Shown: positions 7,247 to 16,457 of the stretch, piece by piece
How the letters are laid out: each line of letters opens with the position of its first letter
Position numbering within the stretch: position 1 is the stretch's first letter
Position numbers and translations under genes: made by a program
The notes under the pieces: generated by a model
Told to the model about the DNA's origin: nothing
Seen by the model: only the letters and a program-made list of their open reading frames with translations
Database searches by the model: none
From: Candidatus Palauibacter australiensis
Lineage (GTDB): Bacteria; Gemmatimonadota; Gemmatimonadetes; Palauibacterales; Palauibacteraceae
DNA length: 55,400 bases
Assembly: GCA_026705295.1 (NCBI GenBank)
Contig: JAPPBA010000183.1
Location: 1-55,400, forward strand
Reading direction: 5' to 3'

Positions 7247-9646
7247 ATGCGCGGATTTTCACGAGTCGCGGCCCTGGCGGCCGCCTTCGCCTGCCTGGCC
7301 ACGCCGGTCGCGGGACAGGGTTTCGGCCGCAGCCTCCCGGTCGCGGTCTCCTCCGGCCAGGTTCTCATCGCCGAGAGCGGCGGCCCGACTTCCACGGGAG
7401 CCGTCTACGTCTACGAACGGGGACCGGATGGATGGGCCGTCTCCGCGGAAGTCGCGCCCTATGCGGCGGCGGAGGGCGGCCGGTTCGGGATTTCGCTCGC
7501 CGTCGACGGCGACCGCATGCTCGTCGGATCGCCCGGCGCGGCCCACGTGTTCGAGCGGAGCGACGGAGTTTGGGAGGAGGTCGCGACGCTGAGGCCGGCC
7601 GACCTGCCGGAGGGCAACGCGTTCGGCGCCGGCGGAACGATCGCGGGCGACATCGCGCTGGTGTCGGCGCCGGGTCGGGCGAGCCGCCAGGGGGCCGGTG
7701 CCGCCGGCCGCGTCTACTTCTTCGAGTGGGACGGCTCCGCCTGGAATGAAGCCGGGTCCGTCGAATCCCCCGAGGCGGCCCCGGGAGACGGCTTCGGCGC
7801 GGCCATCATCACGGATGGCCGGGTGGCGGCGATCGGCGCTCCGGGGACCGCAGTGGGTAACGTGAACCGCGCCGGCGCGGTCTTTTTCTTCACGCGCGCC
7901 GACGACGGCTTGTGGACGGCGGCGCCGGAACCGCTCACGGCCGCGGAAGCCGGCGAAAACGGAGCCTTTGGGAGCGTCCTGTACGGCGAGGACACCGACG
8001 ACGGTTTCCGGCTCGTGGTCGGAGCTCCGGGGGCCGGGGGCGTGGGCGTCGCCTACACCTTCACGCCCGAGGGCGATGCCTGGAGGCCCGAAGGCCGGCT
8101 CTATCCGCCGGTCGTAGCCGGGGGCGGCCGATTCTTCGGCGGGAACTTCGCCAACGCCTTTGCGGCCGTGGACGGAGAGATCTGGATCGGCGGATCCGGC
8201 TCCGGCGCGGGGCGCGAGGGACGCGTGCTTCGCTACTCGACCGATCCCGAAGGCGGGGTCGAGCTCGCGGGCGCCGTTTCCGCCTCGAACCGGACCGCGG
8301 GCGACGGCTTCGGCGGCAGCATTGCCGCGCAGGGTGACATCGCGGTCGTCGCCGCGGGCCGCAAGGACTACGGGATGGGGACCGCCTACATCTTCGAGCG
8401 GCGCGGCGACGAGTGGGTCGAAACCGCCGAGGTGTGGAGCGACGCGACGAACTACGCGGCGATCAACGGCCACGAGGTGGGCTGCGAGGAAGGGGTGTCG
8501 GCCGACTTCGACTGCAGCGAGGTGAACATCCTCTCCTTCATGCCGGTGCAGTCGCTCGGGGCGAGCCGCGGCGTCCGCGTCAACGACGTGTGGGGCTGGA
8601 CCGATCCGCAGACCGGGCGCGAGTACGCCCTCGTGGGGCTCACCGACCAGGCTTCCTTCGTCGACATCACCGACTCGCAGAACCCGCGCTACGTCGGGCG
8701 CCTTCCCATGACGGAGGGCGCGCGCGGCAGCGTGTGGCGCGACATCAAGGTCTTCAGGGATCACGCCTTCATCGTTTCCGATGGGGCGGGAGATCACGGG
8801 ATGCAGGTGTTCGACCTCACCCGGCTGCGCGATGTGGGGAGCGAGCCGGTCACATTCGAGGTGGATGCCCACTACGACGGGATCGCCTCCGCGCACAACA
8901 TCGTGATCAACGAGGCGACGGGGTTCGCCTACAGCGTGGGATCGAGCGGAGGGGGCGAGACGTGCGGCGGCGGCCTCCACATGATCGACATCAACGAGCC
9001 CACGGAGCCGAGTTTCGTCGGCTGCTTCGGTCACGAAGGCACCGGGCGTCGCGGCACGGGGTACTCGCACGACGCGCTCTGCCTGATCTATGACGGCCCG
9101 GACCGCGAGCACGCCGGCAAGGAGATCTGCTTCGGCTCCAACGAGACCGACGTCTCGATCGCGGACGTCACCGACAAGGAGAACCCGATCCCGCTGTCGA
9201 CCGCCACGTACGCCAACGTCGCCTACGCGCACCAGGGCTGGGTGACGGAGGATCACCGTTTCTTCTACCTGGGAGACGAACTCGACGAACTGAGAACGCA
9301 GTTCTCGGGTACGCGCACGATGATCTTCGACATCACGGACCTCGACGACCCCGTCCTCGTCAAGGAGCACTTCGGGGAGTCCACGGCGAGCGACCACAAC
9401 ATGTACGTGCTCGGCGACCTGCTCTATCAGTCGAACTACAACAGCGGACTGCGGATCCTCAACGTGAGCGACCCCCAGAATCCGACCGAGGTCGGCTTCC
9501 TCGACACCGTGCCGTACGCCGAGGGGCCGTCGATGGGCGGCTCGTGGAGCAACTATCCGTACTTCGCGAGCGGGACGATCATCGTCACGAGCGGGAACGA
9601 GGGCCTGTTCATGGTGAAGTACCAGAAGCCGGAACTCGTGCCGTAA
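7247..9646 (+). CDS. Secreted FG-GAP / choice-of-anchor B beta-propeller protein (copy 1)
   Basis: This 799-residue exported protein has two parts. After a Sec signal (MRGFSRVAALAAAFACLATPVAGQ) come about six to seven FG-GAP-like blades with repeated 'GDGFG', 'DGDRMLVGSPG' and 'VYVYERG' patterns (to about residue 390). The C-terminal half is the choice-of-anchor B domain, with NDVWGWTDPQTGREYALVG, WRDIKVFRDHAFIVSDGAG, GSSGGGETCGGGLHMIDI and YSHDALC. No LPXTG motif, PEP-CTERM sequence or other C-terminal anchor is seen; it ends KPELVP. ATG 7247 is preferred over an upstream ATG at 7199 because it starts the signal peptide and has GGGAG upstream. It is the first gene of a five-gene set of secreted propellers. 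Its function is unknown; surface binding or adhesion is a guess. Confidence 0.85.
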   Translation: MRGFSRVAALAAAFACLATPVAGQGFGRSLPVAVSSGQVLIAESGGPTSTGAVYVYERGPDGWAVSAEVAPYAAAEGGRFGISLAVDGDRMLVGSPGAAHVFERSDGVWEEVATLRPADLPEGNAFGAGGTIAGDIALVSAPGRASRQGAGAAGRVYFFEWDGSAWNEAGSVESPEAAPGDGFGAAIITDGRVAAIGAPGTAVGNVNRAGAVFFFTRADDGLWTAAPEPLTAAEAGENGAFGSVLYGEDTDDGFRLVVGAPGAGGVGVAYTFTPEGDAWRPEGRLYPPVVAGGGRFFGGNFANAFAAVDGEIWIGGSGSGAGREGRVLRYSTDPEGGVELAGAVSASNRTAGDGFGGSIAAQGDIAVVAAGRKDYGMGTAYIFERRGDEWVETAEVWSDATNYAAINGHEVGCEEGVSADFDCSEVNILSFMPVQSLGASRGVRVNDVWGWTDPQTGREYALVGLTDQASFVDITDSQNPRYVGRLPMTEGARGSVWRDIKVFRDHAFIVSDGAGDHGMQVFDLTRLRDVGSEPVTFEVDAHYDGIASAHNIVINEATGFAYSVGSSGGGETCGGGLHMIDINEPTEPSFVGCFGHEGTGRRGTGYSHDALCLIYDGPDREHAGKEICFGSNETDVSIADVTDKENPIPLSTATYANVAYAHQGWVTEDHRFFYLGDELDELRTQFSGTRTMIFDITDLDDPVLVKEHFGESTASDHNMYVLGDLLYQSNYNSGLRILNVSDPQNPTEVGFLDTVPYAEGPSMGGSWSNYPYFASGTIIVTSGNEGLFMVKYQKPELVP

Positions 9647-10755
9647 TGGAGAGAATCGCGAGCGTCGTGCGGTCCGGCCTCCTCGCCCTGGGGATAGCCG
9701 GGTTCGTGGCGGTTCGGGCCGCTTCGGCGGGGGGCGTGTCCGCTCCCTCCGCCGAGGGTCCGTTCCTCTACGTGGCGAACCAGGAGGCGGCGGCGGTGAC
9801 CGTCATCGACCTCGAGACCCACGAAGTCGTCGAGGTGATCGACCTCGAGGCCATGGGGTACGGGGCGAACGCGAAGCCGCACCACGTCGCGGTCGAGCCG
9901 GACGGGTCGTTTTGGTACGTGTCGCTCATCGCGGCCAACCGGGTGCTCAAGTTCGACCGTGACAATGAACTCGTCGCGTCCGTCGACTTCGAGCGGCCCG
10001 GCCTCCTCGCGCTCCACCCCTCGGAGCCCTGGCTCTTCGTCGGGCGGTCGATGGCCGCGGTGAACCCGCCCCAGCGCATCGGCCGCATCGACCGGATGTC
10101 GATGGAGGTCGAGGAGTACGACGTCTTCATCCCGCGGCCGCACGCGCTGCTGGCGAGCCCTGACGGCGGGTGGGTCTACGCGGGCAGCCTGGGAGAGAAC
10201 TCCGTCGTCACGGTCGAAGCGGAGAGCGGCCAGGCCGAGTTGCTCAGACTTCCCGGCTCCGGGGCGATGCCCCATGTCCTCGTGCAATACGCGATCTCCC
10301 CGGATGGCGAGACGCTCGTTGCGACGGCGGAGATGACGGCCAAGCTCCTCGTCTTCGATGTCACGGAGCCGGTGGCGCCGAAGCTCGTGGGGGAGCTGGA
10401 CGTGGGCGCGCGGCCGTGGCACCCGAGCTGGTCGGCGGACGGGCGATGGATCTGGTTCGGCAACCTGGGCGCGAACGAGGTCACTCTCGTCGACACCTCC
10501 GACTGGTCCGTTGCCGCCGTGATCCGGGGCGAGGGCCTCGCCGAACCGCACGGCAGCGTGCTCTCGCCGGACGGCTCCCGACTCTACGTGGCGAACCGGA
10601 ACGAGACCGGCTCCTACGCGTCGTCGGACCGGATGGGATACGACGCACCCGGCGGTACGGTCGTCGTCATCGACACGTCGACTCGCGAGATCATCGACGT
10701 CATCGAGACACCGCCCTACGCGTCGGGCATCGGTCTCGCCTCCAGCCCGCGCTGA
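9646..10755 (+). CDS. Secreted YVTN-type beta-propeller protein
   Basis: This 369-residue protein has an N-terminal signal (hydrophobic residues about 9-26 ending AASAGG) and a seven-bladed propeller of the YVTN/lactonase-like type. Blades repeat the pattern 'LYVANQEAAAVTVIDLETHEVVEVIDL', seen again as VYAGSLGENSVVTVEAESG, IWFGNLGANEVTLVDTSDW and LYVANRNETG. Its ATG at 9646 overlaps the TAA of the preceding gene by one base (TAATG), so the two are translationally coupled. No catalytic residues can be assigned. It may be a scaffold or a binding protein that works with the neighbouring propellers; enzymes of the 6-phosphogluconolactonase type share the fold, but I see nothing specific to them. 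Confidence 0.82.
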   Translation: MERIASVVRSGLLALGIAGFVAVRAASAGGVSAPSAEGPFLYVANQEAAAVTVIDLETHEVVEVIDLEAMGYGANAKPHHVAVEPDGSFWYVSLIAANRVLKFDRDNELVASVDFERPGLLALHPSEPWLFVGRSMAAVNPPQRIGRIDRMSMEVEEYDVFIPRPHALLASPDGGWVYAGSLGENSVVTVEAESGQAELLRLPGSGAMPHVLVQYAISPDGETLVATAEMTAKLLVFDVTEPVAPKLVGELDVGARPWHPSWSADGRWIWFGNLGANEVTLVDTSDWSVAAVIRGEGLAEPHGSVLSPDGSRLYVANRNETGSYASSDRMGYDAPGGTVVVIDTSTREIIDVIETPPYASGIGLASSPR

Positions 10756-10768
10756 GGGCCTCGCAGAC

Positions 10769-12685
10769 GTGAGCCGAATGGCCGGACCCCGGAGCCTGCG
10801 GGCCGCGCCGCGAGCGCTGGCCGCGGCGCTCCTCGCGGCGGGATGCGCGTCGGGCAGCGCCGGTCCGGGGGAGTTGGCGCCAGAGCGCGCGGCCGGCGGC
10901 GAACCCGGATTCGTCCGCGCCGTCACCCCCTTTCCGGTGTTCGACGAATCCGGCAACGCGTACGAAATCCCCTTCCTCGGCGGCTTCAACGTGCCCCGTC
11001 CGCAGTGGGTGGACATCGACGGCGACGGCGACCTCGACCTCTTCGTGCAGGAGACGACGAACCGGCTGCTGTTCTTCGAGCGCGAGGATACGCCGGACGG
11101 ACGGCGCCACACCTGGCGGCCGGAGGCGTACTCGGACCTCGAGGTCGGAGAGTGGTTCCGGTTCGTGGATGTCGACGCGGACGGAGACCGGGACCTCCTC
11201 GCGGAATCTCCCTTCAGCTACATGAAGCTCTACCGGAACACCGGTACGGCGGGGGGAGCCGTATTCGAACTCATCGCGGACACGCTCCGCGACACGCGCG
11301 GGGAGGCGATCTTCTCGGATCGCCAGAACATCCCCAACGCGGCGGACATCGACTGCGACGGCCGCCTCGACCTCTTCATCGGCCGCCTCGTGGGGACGGT
11401 GACGCGCTACGAGGCGACGGGTGCGATCGGCGCCAACGCTTCACCCTTCCGGCACATCACGGACCGCTTCGAGGACATCGAGATCGTCGCCGACCCGGCC
11501 GCGGCCGGGGGCGTGCCGCCCTTCGACGGCCCGGACGCGGGCGGCCCCACCCTGCACGGGGCGAACACGATGGCGCTCGCCGACTATGACGCGGATGGCG
11601 ATACGGACATGTTCTGGGGCGATTTCTTCGAGGCCGGACTTCTCCTGATCGAGAACGCCGGATCGTGCGAGGCTCCGAACCTCCGCGTGGAGCCGCGTCC
11701 CTTCCCCCTCGACGACCCGATCCGGACGAGCGGCTACAACGCTCCGACCTTCGGCGACTACGACGGCGACGGCGACCTCGACCTGCTCATGGGCGTGCTC
11801 GGCGGCGCGTACAACGCGAACACGACGACCGCCGACAACCTCATGCTCTTCTCGCAGGAGTCCGACGGCGGCTTCGAGCTGCGGACGCGGCGCTTCATCT
11901 CGCAGATCGATGTGGGCAGCGAGAGCGTGGCCTCCCTCGTGGATCTCGACGGCGACGGCGACCTCGACCTCCTGCTCGGCAACAAGATCGACCCCGGGGA
12001 CCTGTCGAACTCGCGCGTCTTCCTGTTCGAGAACGAGGGGAGCGCGACGGAGCCGGTCTTCCGCCGGACGGGTGAGTTCGACCTGCCGGGCGCCTACCAC
12101 AACGCGCCGGCCTTCGGCGACCTGGACGCGGACGGCGACCTCGATCTGCTGCTCGGCACCTGGCGCGACGAGATCCGCTACGTGCGGAACGAGGGGTCGG
12201 CCATGGAACCGCGCCTCACACTGGTGGACTCGGCGTTCGTCGAGATCACGCGCGGGAGCAACGCGACGCCCGCGCTCGGCGACCTCGACGGGGATGGAGA
12301 CCTCGATCTCATGATCGGGGAGTCCTCGGGGGCGCTGAACTACTACGCGAACGTCGGCTCCGCTTCGGAACCGCGCTTCGAATTCGTGAGCGATGAGTAC
12401 GGGGAGATCGACATCGGCCGGCGGAGCTTCCCCAAGCTCCTCGACCACGACGGCGACGGCGACCTCGACCTCATCGTCGGCACCGAGTCGGACGGAATCC
12501 GCTACTTCCGAAACGATGGGAGTCCCGCGGCCCCGAACTTCGTCGAGGCCGACGGCGGGTTCCCCTCCGCCGAGGACCTGCCGCTGTTCACGACGCCGGA
12601 GTTCGGGGATCTGGACGGTGACGGCGATCTCGACCTCGTCGTCGGCGCCGCCGGAGGGGGCCTCTACTACTTCGAACGACGTTGA
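10769..12685 (+). CDS. VCBS/FG-GAP repeat lipoprotein
   Basis: This 638-residue protein starts with a lipoprotein signal (ALAAALLAAGC, cysteine near residue 29) and then consists of FG-GAP/VCBS blades. Ten Asp-rich motifs of the form D.DGDGDLDL are visible, for example VDIDGDGDLDLFV, GDYDGDGDLDLLM, VDLDGDGDLDLLL and GDLDGDGDLDLVV. Such loops bind Ca2+ in integrin-like and VCBS propellers. The protein is therefore probably a calcium-stabilised surface or periplasmic propeller. The start is GTG at 10769; ATG at 10778 is an alternative. It follows the YVTN gene by 13 nt and precedes the second choice-of-anchor B gene by 22 nt. The DNA coding the loops is itself repetitive (GACGGCGACGGCGACCTCGA). 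Confidence 0.85.
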   Translation: MSRMAGPRSLRAAPRALAAALLAAGCASGSAGPGELAPERAAGGEPGFVRAVTPFPVFDESGNAYEIPFLGGFNVPRPQWVDIDGDGDLDLFVQETTNRLLFFEREDTPDGRRHTWRPEAYSDLEVGEWFRFVDVDADGDRDLLAESPFSYMKLYRNTGTAGGAVFELIADTLRDTRGEAIFSDRQNIPNAADIDCDGRLDLFIGRLVGTVTRYEATGAIGANASPFRHITDRFEDIEIVADPAAAGGVPPFDGPDAGGPTLHGANTMALADYDADGDTDMFWGDFFEAGLLLIENAGSCEAPNLRVEPRPFPLDDPIRTSGYNAPTFGDYDGDGDLDLLMGVLGGAYNANTTTADNLMLFSQESDGGFELRTRRFISQIDVGSESVASLVDLDGDGDLDLLLGNKIDPGDLSNSRVFLFENEGSATEPVFRRTGEFDLPGAYHNAPAFGDLDADGDLDLLLGTWRDEIRYVRNEGSAMEPRLTLVDSAFVEITRGSNATPALGDLDGDGDLDLMIGESSGALNYYANVGSASEPRFEFVSDEYGEIDIGRRSFPKLLDHDGDGDLDLIVGTESDGIRYFRNDGSPAAPNFVEADGGFPSAEDLPLFTTPEFGDLDGDGDLDLVVGAAGGGLYYFERR

Positions 12686-12707
12686 ATCCCGTGAAAGGAT
12701 GTACCTG

Positions 12708-15176
12708 ATGAATAGAACGCGCACGTTTTGCGCCGCGGCCGTCTGCAGCCTGCTCCTGCCGGGGGCGGCGGAAGCCCAGGAATTCGGCGGCACAGTGGTG
12801 CTCCACGAGGGAACGATTATCGTCAGCGAAGCGATCGACCCGGCTGCGAATCCGCAGGACCCATCGTCGGCCGCGCCCCGCACCCTCTACGTGTACGAGC
12901 GGGCGGGCGGGGGCTGGGAGCGCACGGGCACGCTGCACGCGCCGGAACACGGCGGCGCGGACTACTTCGGCCGCTTCGTGCTCGCGGACGGCGACCGGCT
13001 GCTGGTCGGCGCCACGGCACTCGACCCCGACGGGGACGGCCAGAGCGACGGCAGCGTCCTGATCTTCCGGCGCGACGGCGACGGGTGGGAATTCGAGCGC
13101 TACCTGCGGCCGGAGAGTGTCCCCCCCGGCGTGTCCTTCGGCCGTTTCGCCTCGATCGGTGGCAACCTACTTGTCGTCACCGCGCTGGGTTATCAGGAGA
13201 CCGGCGGGGCCTGGGTCTTCACGCGCGGCGAGGATGGCGAGTGGATCGAGGACGGGATCCTGACCTCCGCCGACCCGGATCCGCAGCAGGAGTTCTTCGG
13301 TTGGGGCGCCCACACCGATGGCGAGCGCGTGATCGTGGGTGCCTTTGCCGGGCCGCAGCTGCCCGGGGCGGCGTACGTGTTCGGCCGGAGTTCCGAGGGT
13401 GACTGGGTGCAGGAGGGACGGCTCGGCCACGAGGGCGACGAGAGGCAGCCGGGAGCGGCGCTCGTGGCGAATCGCGCCGCGGTCCTCTCGGTCGGCATCA
13501 ACGGCTCCCATGCCCTTCTCGGACTGCCGGGCGCCTACGACGGGGCGGGGACGGTCCTCAACTACGTGCGCCGCCCGTCCGGCGATTGGGTGCGGCAGGG
13601 ATCGCTGTCGGCCTTCCACCGCCAGCCCGGCGACTACTTCGGGGCAACCATCGCGGCGCATGATGACGAACTCTGGATCGCGGCTCCGGGCGCGGGACGC
13701 TTCGGCGCGATCTACGCCTTCTCCCCGGATGCCGCGGCCGCGGATTTCGGCTCGTCGACCCGCATCGGCGCGGGCCCCGGAACGGATGCGGGCGACGGCT
13801 TCGGCCTCTCGATCTCCGCCTCCGGCGACATGGCGGTCATGGGGCAACCGTGGGACGATGCGTCGCTCGGTTCCGCCGTCGTGTTCGAGAACCGGGATGG
13901 CACGTGGGCCGAGACGGCGAAGCTCTTCATCCCGGAGGAACGGCGCCCCTTGACGGCGCTCTCCGAGGTCGACTGCAGCGACGACGGCGTGGCGGACCAG
14001 TTCACCTGCGATCAGGTGGACGTGGTCTCGTTCCTGCCACTCGACGCGATCGGGGGCACCGACCGCGGCATCGAGACGAACGACGTGTGGGGGTGGACGG
14101 ATCCGCAGACAGGCCGCGAGTACGCGGTCGTCGGCCGCACGGACGGCACCGCGTTCATCGACATCTCCGACCCCGCGGCGCCCGTCTACCTCGGCAACCT
14201 GCCGAAGACGCCCGGCTCGCTGACCCAATCGTGGCGCGACATCAAGGTCTACGCGGATCACGCGTTCGTCGTGGCGGACAACGCGGGCGAGCACGGGATG
14301 CAGGTGTTCGACCTCACGCGGCTCCGGGATGCCGGCGGGAGCCCGGTCGAGTTCGATCCCGACACGGTGTACGAGGGAATCGCGAGCGCCCACAACGTGG
14401 TCATCAACGAGGAGACCGCGACCGCGTACGCCGTGGGTTCGAGCGGCGGCGGCGAGACGTGCGGCGGTGGGCTCCACATGATCGACATCAGCGATCCGAA
14501 GGCGCCGAGTTTTCTGGGGTGCCACGCCGAAGCCGGCACGGGCCGCGGAGGGACGGGGTACACGCACGACGCGCAGTGTGTGAACTACCGCGGCCCGGAC
14601 GCCGAGCACGCGGGGAAGGAAATCTGTTTCAAGGCCAACGAGACGCACGTCGTGATCGCGGACGTCACGGACCGGGACAACCCCGTCACGCTCTCGACCG
14701 CCGATTACCCGGCCGCCACCTACACGCACCAGGGTTGGCTCACGGAGGACCACCGCTATTTCTACCAGAACGACGAACTCGACGAGATGTCTTCGGTGGG
14801 CCAGGCGCAGCAGACCGGCACGGAGCCCGACATGGAGGCGAGCCGCACGCTCATCTGGGACGTCTCGGATCTGGACGATCCGATCCTCGTCAAGGAACAC
14901 TTCGGGGAGACGTTCACGATCGACCACAACCTGTACATCGTGGGCGACCTCATGTACCAATCGAACTACGTGAGCGGGCTGCGCGTGCTCGACATCAGCG
15001 ACCGCGAGAACCCGCGCGAGGTCGGCTTCTTCGATACGGTGCCGTGGGACGAGTCCGTCACCTTCGACGGCTCGTGGTCCAACTACCCGTTCTTCGCCAG
15101 CGGAACGATCGTCGTGTCGAGCGGCAAGGAGGGCGTGTTCTTCCTCCGGTACCGTCGCCCGGAACTGGTGCCCTGA
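12708..15176 (+). CDS. Secreted FG-GAP / choice-of-anchor B beta-propeller protein (copy 2)
   Basis: This 822-residue protein is a paralogue of the 7247-9646 product. A Sec signal (TFCAAAVCSLLLPGAAEAQ) is followed by FG-GAP-like blades and then the choice-of-anchor B domain with NDVWGWTDPQTGREYAVVG, WRDIKVYADHAFVVADNAG, GSSGGGETCGGGLHMIDI and YTHDAQC. The two C-terminal halves align almost without gaps and both end in PELVP, so the pair arose by duplication. The shared CGGGLHMIDI, GCHAEAGTG and KEICFKANET segments place conserved cysteines that could form disulfides after export. ATG 12708 is chosen because AAAGGA lies at a suitable distance; ATG 12699 overlaps that site. It has no visible C-terminal anchor. 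The function is unknown. Confidence 0.85.
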   Translation: MNRTRTFCAAAVCSLLLPGAAEAQEFGGTVVLHEGTIIVSEAIDPAANPQDPSSAAPRTLYVYERAGGGWERTGTLHAPEHGGADYFGRFVLADGDRLLVGATALDPDGDGQSDGSVLIFRRDGDGWEFERYLRPESVPPGVSFGRFASIGGNLLVVTALGYQETGGAWVFTRGEDGEWIEDGILTSADPDPQQEFFGWGAHTDGERVIVGAFAGPQLPGAAYVFGRSSEGDWVQEGRLGHEGDERQPGAALVANRAAVLSVGINGSHALLGLPGAYDGAGTVLNYVRRPSGDWVRQGSLSAFHRQPGDYFGATIAAHDDELWIAAPGAGRFGAIYAFSPDAAAADFGSSTRIGAGPGTDAGDGFGLSISASGDMAVMGQPWDDASLGSAVVFENRDGTWAETAKLFIPEERRPLTALSEVDCSDDGVADQFTCDQVDVVSFLPLDAIGGTDRGIETNDVWGWTDPQTGREYAVVGRTDGTAFIDISDPAAPVYLGNLPKTPGSLTQSWRDIKVYADHAFVVADNAGEHGMQVFDLTRLRDAGGSPVEFDPDTVYEGIASAHNVVINEETATAYAVGSSGGGETCGGGLHMIDISDPKAPSFLGCHAEAGTGRGGTGYTHDAQCVNYRGPDAEHAGKEICFKANETHVVIADVTDRDNPVTLSTADYPAATYTHQGWLTEDHRYFYQNDELDEMSSVGQAQQTGTEPDMEASRTLIWDVSDLDDPILVKEHFGETFTIDHNLYIVGDLMYQSNYVSGLRVLDISDRENPREVGFFDTVPWDESVTFDGSWSNYPFFASGTIVVSSGKEGVFFLRYRRPELVP

Positions 15177-16393
15177 GACGCTCGGGACACCCGTCCGCGG
15201 CGGCCGGCGGGCCGCTGGCGGCGCGGGCGCTCGCGCTCCTGGCAGGGGTGGCGAGCTGGGGATGCTCGGATGGCACGGGCCCTTCCCCGGCTCCGCCCCC
15301 GCCGCCCGCGCCGCCGGAGCCCGTCGCCTTCGAGCTGGCGGCGAACGAGGTGTTGACCGGGCTCTCCCAGCCGGTTTTCCTCGCCGCTCCACCGGGCGAC
15401 GCGAGGCTCTTCGTCGTGGAGCAGACGGGCCGCATCCGCATCGCGAGCGCGGACGGACAACTCCTCGGCGACCCCTTCCTCGACCTCTCTGGCCGCGTGG
15501 GAACGGCGCCCGAGGGCGGCCTCCTGACGATGGCCTTCCACCCGCGGTACGCGGACAACGGACAGGTCTTCGTCTACTACACCGACCCGGGGGACGACAC
15601 GGTGGTCGAGCGTTACACCATCTCGGGGGACCCCGACCGCCTCGACCCGGGTTCGGCGAAGCGGATCCTCGCGCTCACGCAGCGCCGCCAGAACCACAAC
15701 GGCGGAATGCTGCAGTTCGGGCCCGACGGGATGCTGTACATCTTCCTCGGCGACGAGGGCGGGGCCGGCGATCCGTTCGGCAACGGGCAGAATCCGGAGA
15801 CGCTGCACGGTTCGATCCTCCGCCTCGACGTGGACGGAGGCGACCCGTACGCGATCCCGGACGACAACCCCTTCGCTGGAGAGGAGGGCGGGCGGGGCGA
15901 GATCTGGGCCATCGGCGTCCGGAACCCGTGGCGCTCGACCTTCGACTTCACGGGGGACGTCCTCTACGTGGCGGACGTGGGCCAGAACGAACGCGAGGAG
16001 ATCAACGCCGTGCCGGCCGGAGAGGCGGGCGTGAACTACGGCTGGAGCACGATGGAAGGGTCCGCCTGCTACCAGAGTTCCGGGTGCGACATGTCGGGTC
16101 TCACGCTGCCCGTCGTCGAGTACATCCACGACGGCAACGTCTGCTCGGTGACCGGAGGATACGTCTACCGCGGCTCACAGCTCCCCGAGATCGCGGGGCA
16201 CTACTTCTACTCGGATTTCTGCACCGGCTTCCTGCGAAGCTTCCGGTTCGACGGCGGACAGGCGACGGACGAGCGACGCTGGAACGTGGGAAGTCTCGGG
16301 GCGGTGTCGTCCTTCGGCGTCGACGGCGCCGGGGAACTCTACGTCGTGAACCTCACCGGCTCCGTCTCCCGCCTGGAGCGCCGCCAGCCGTAG
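15173..16393 (+). CDS. Glucose/sorbosone dehydrogenase-like (PQQ-type propeller) lipoprotein
   Basis: This is a 406-residue exported protein of the glucose/sorbosone dehydrogenase (soluble PQQ sugar dehydrogenase-like) family. Family blocks seen are LSQPVFLAAPPGDARLFVVEQTGRI, EGGLLTMAFHPRYADNGQVFVYYT, HNGGMLQFGPDGMLYIFLGDEGGAGDP, GEIWAIGVRNPWRSTFD, VADVGQNEREEIN and GVNYGWSTMEG. A lipoprotein signal is complete only if translation starts at CTG 15173: RRSGHPSAAAGG, then a hydrophobic run ending GVASWGC. That CTG overlaps the upstream stop as CTGA. No ATG, GTG or TTG in frame gives the signal. Whether it oxidises sugars with PQQ or only shares the fold is not decided by the sequence. It closes the secreted-propeller operon. 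Confidence 0.85.
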   Translation: MRRSGHPSAAAGGPLAARALALLAGVASWGCSDGTGPSPAPPPPPAPPEPVAFELAANEVLTGLSQPVFLAAPPGDARLFVVEQTGRIRIASADGQLLGDPFLDLSGRVGTAPEGGLLTMAFHPRYADNGQVFVYYTDPGDDTVVERYTISGDPDRLDPGSAKRILALTQRRQNHNGGMLQFGPDGMLYIFLGDEGGAGDPFGNGQNPETLHGSILRLDVDGGDPYAIPDDNPFAGEEGGRGEIWAIGVRNPWRSTFDFTGDVLYVADVGQNEREEINAVPAGEAGVNYGWSTMEGSACYQSSGCDMSGLTLPVVEYIHDGNVCSVTGGYVYRGSQLPEIAGHYFYSDFCTGFLRSFRFDGGQATDERRWNVGSLGAVSSFGVDGAGELYVVNLTGSVSRLERRQP

Positions 16394-16416
16394 CGGCCCG
16401 AGGCCGGGCCGAAGTG

Positions 16417-16438
16417 GCCGCCGTCGGCCGACGGCGGC
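16417..16438. terminator. 22-bp perfect palindrome between convergent genes
   Basis: The sequence from 16417 to 16438 is its own reverse complement (arms GCCGCCGTCGG and CCGACGGCGGC). It lies between the sugar-dehydrogenase-like gene and the convergent barrel gene. It could be a bidirectional terminator, although neither side has a T run, or a protein-binding site. Confidence 0.45.
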
Positions 16439-16457
16439 GGCCGACGGCTCGGCACGC

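Noticed and set aside
7259-9397. 712-residue minus-strand ORF across the first propeller gene.
   Set aside because: Antisense shadow; the + strand has a signal peptide and family motifs.
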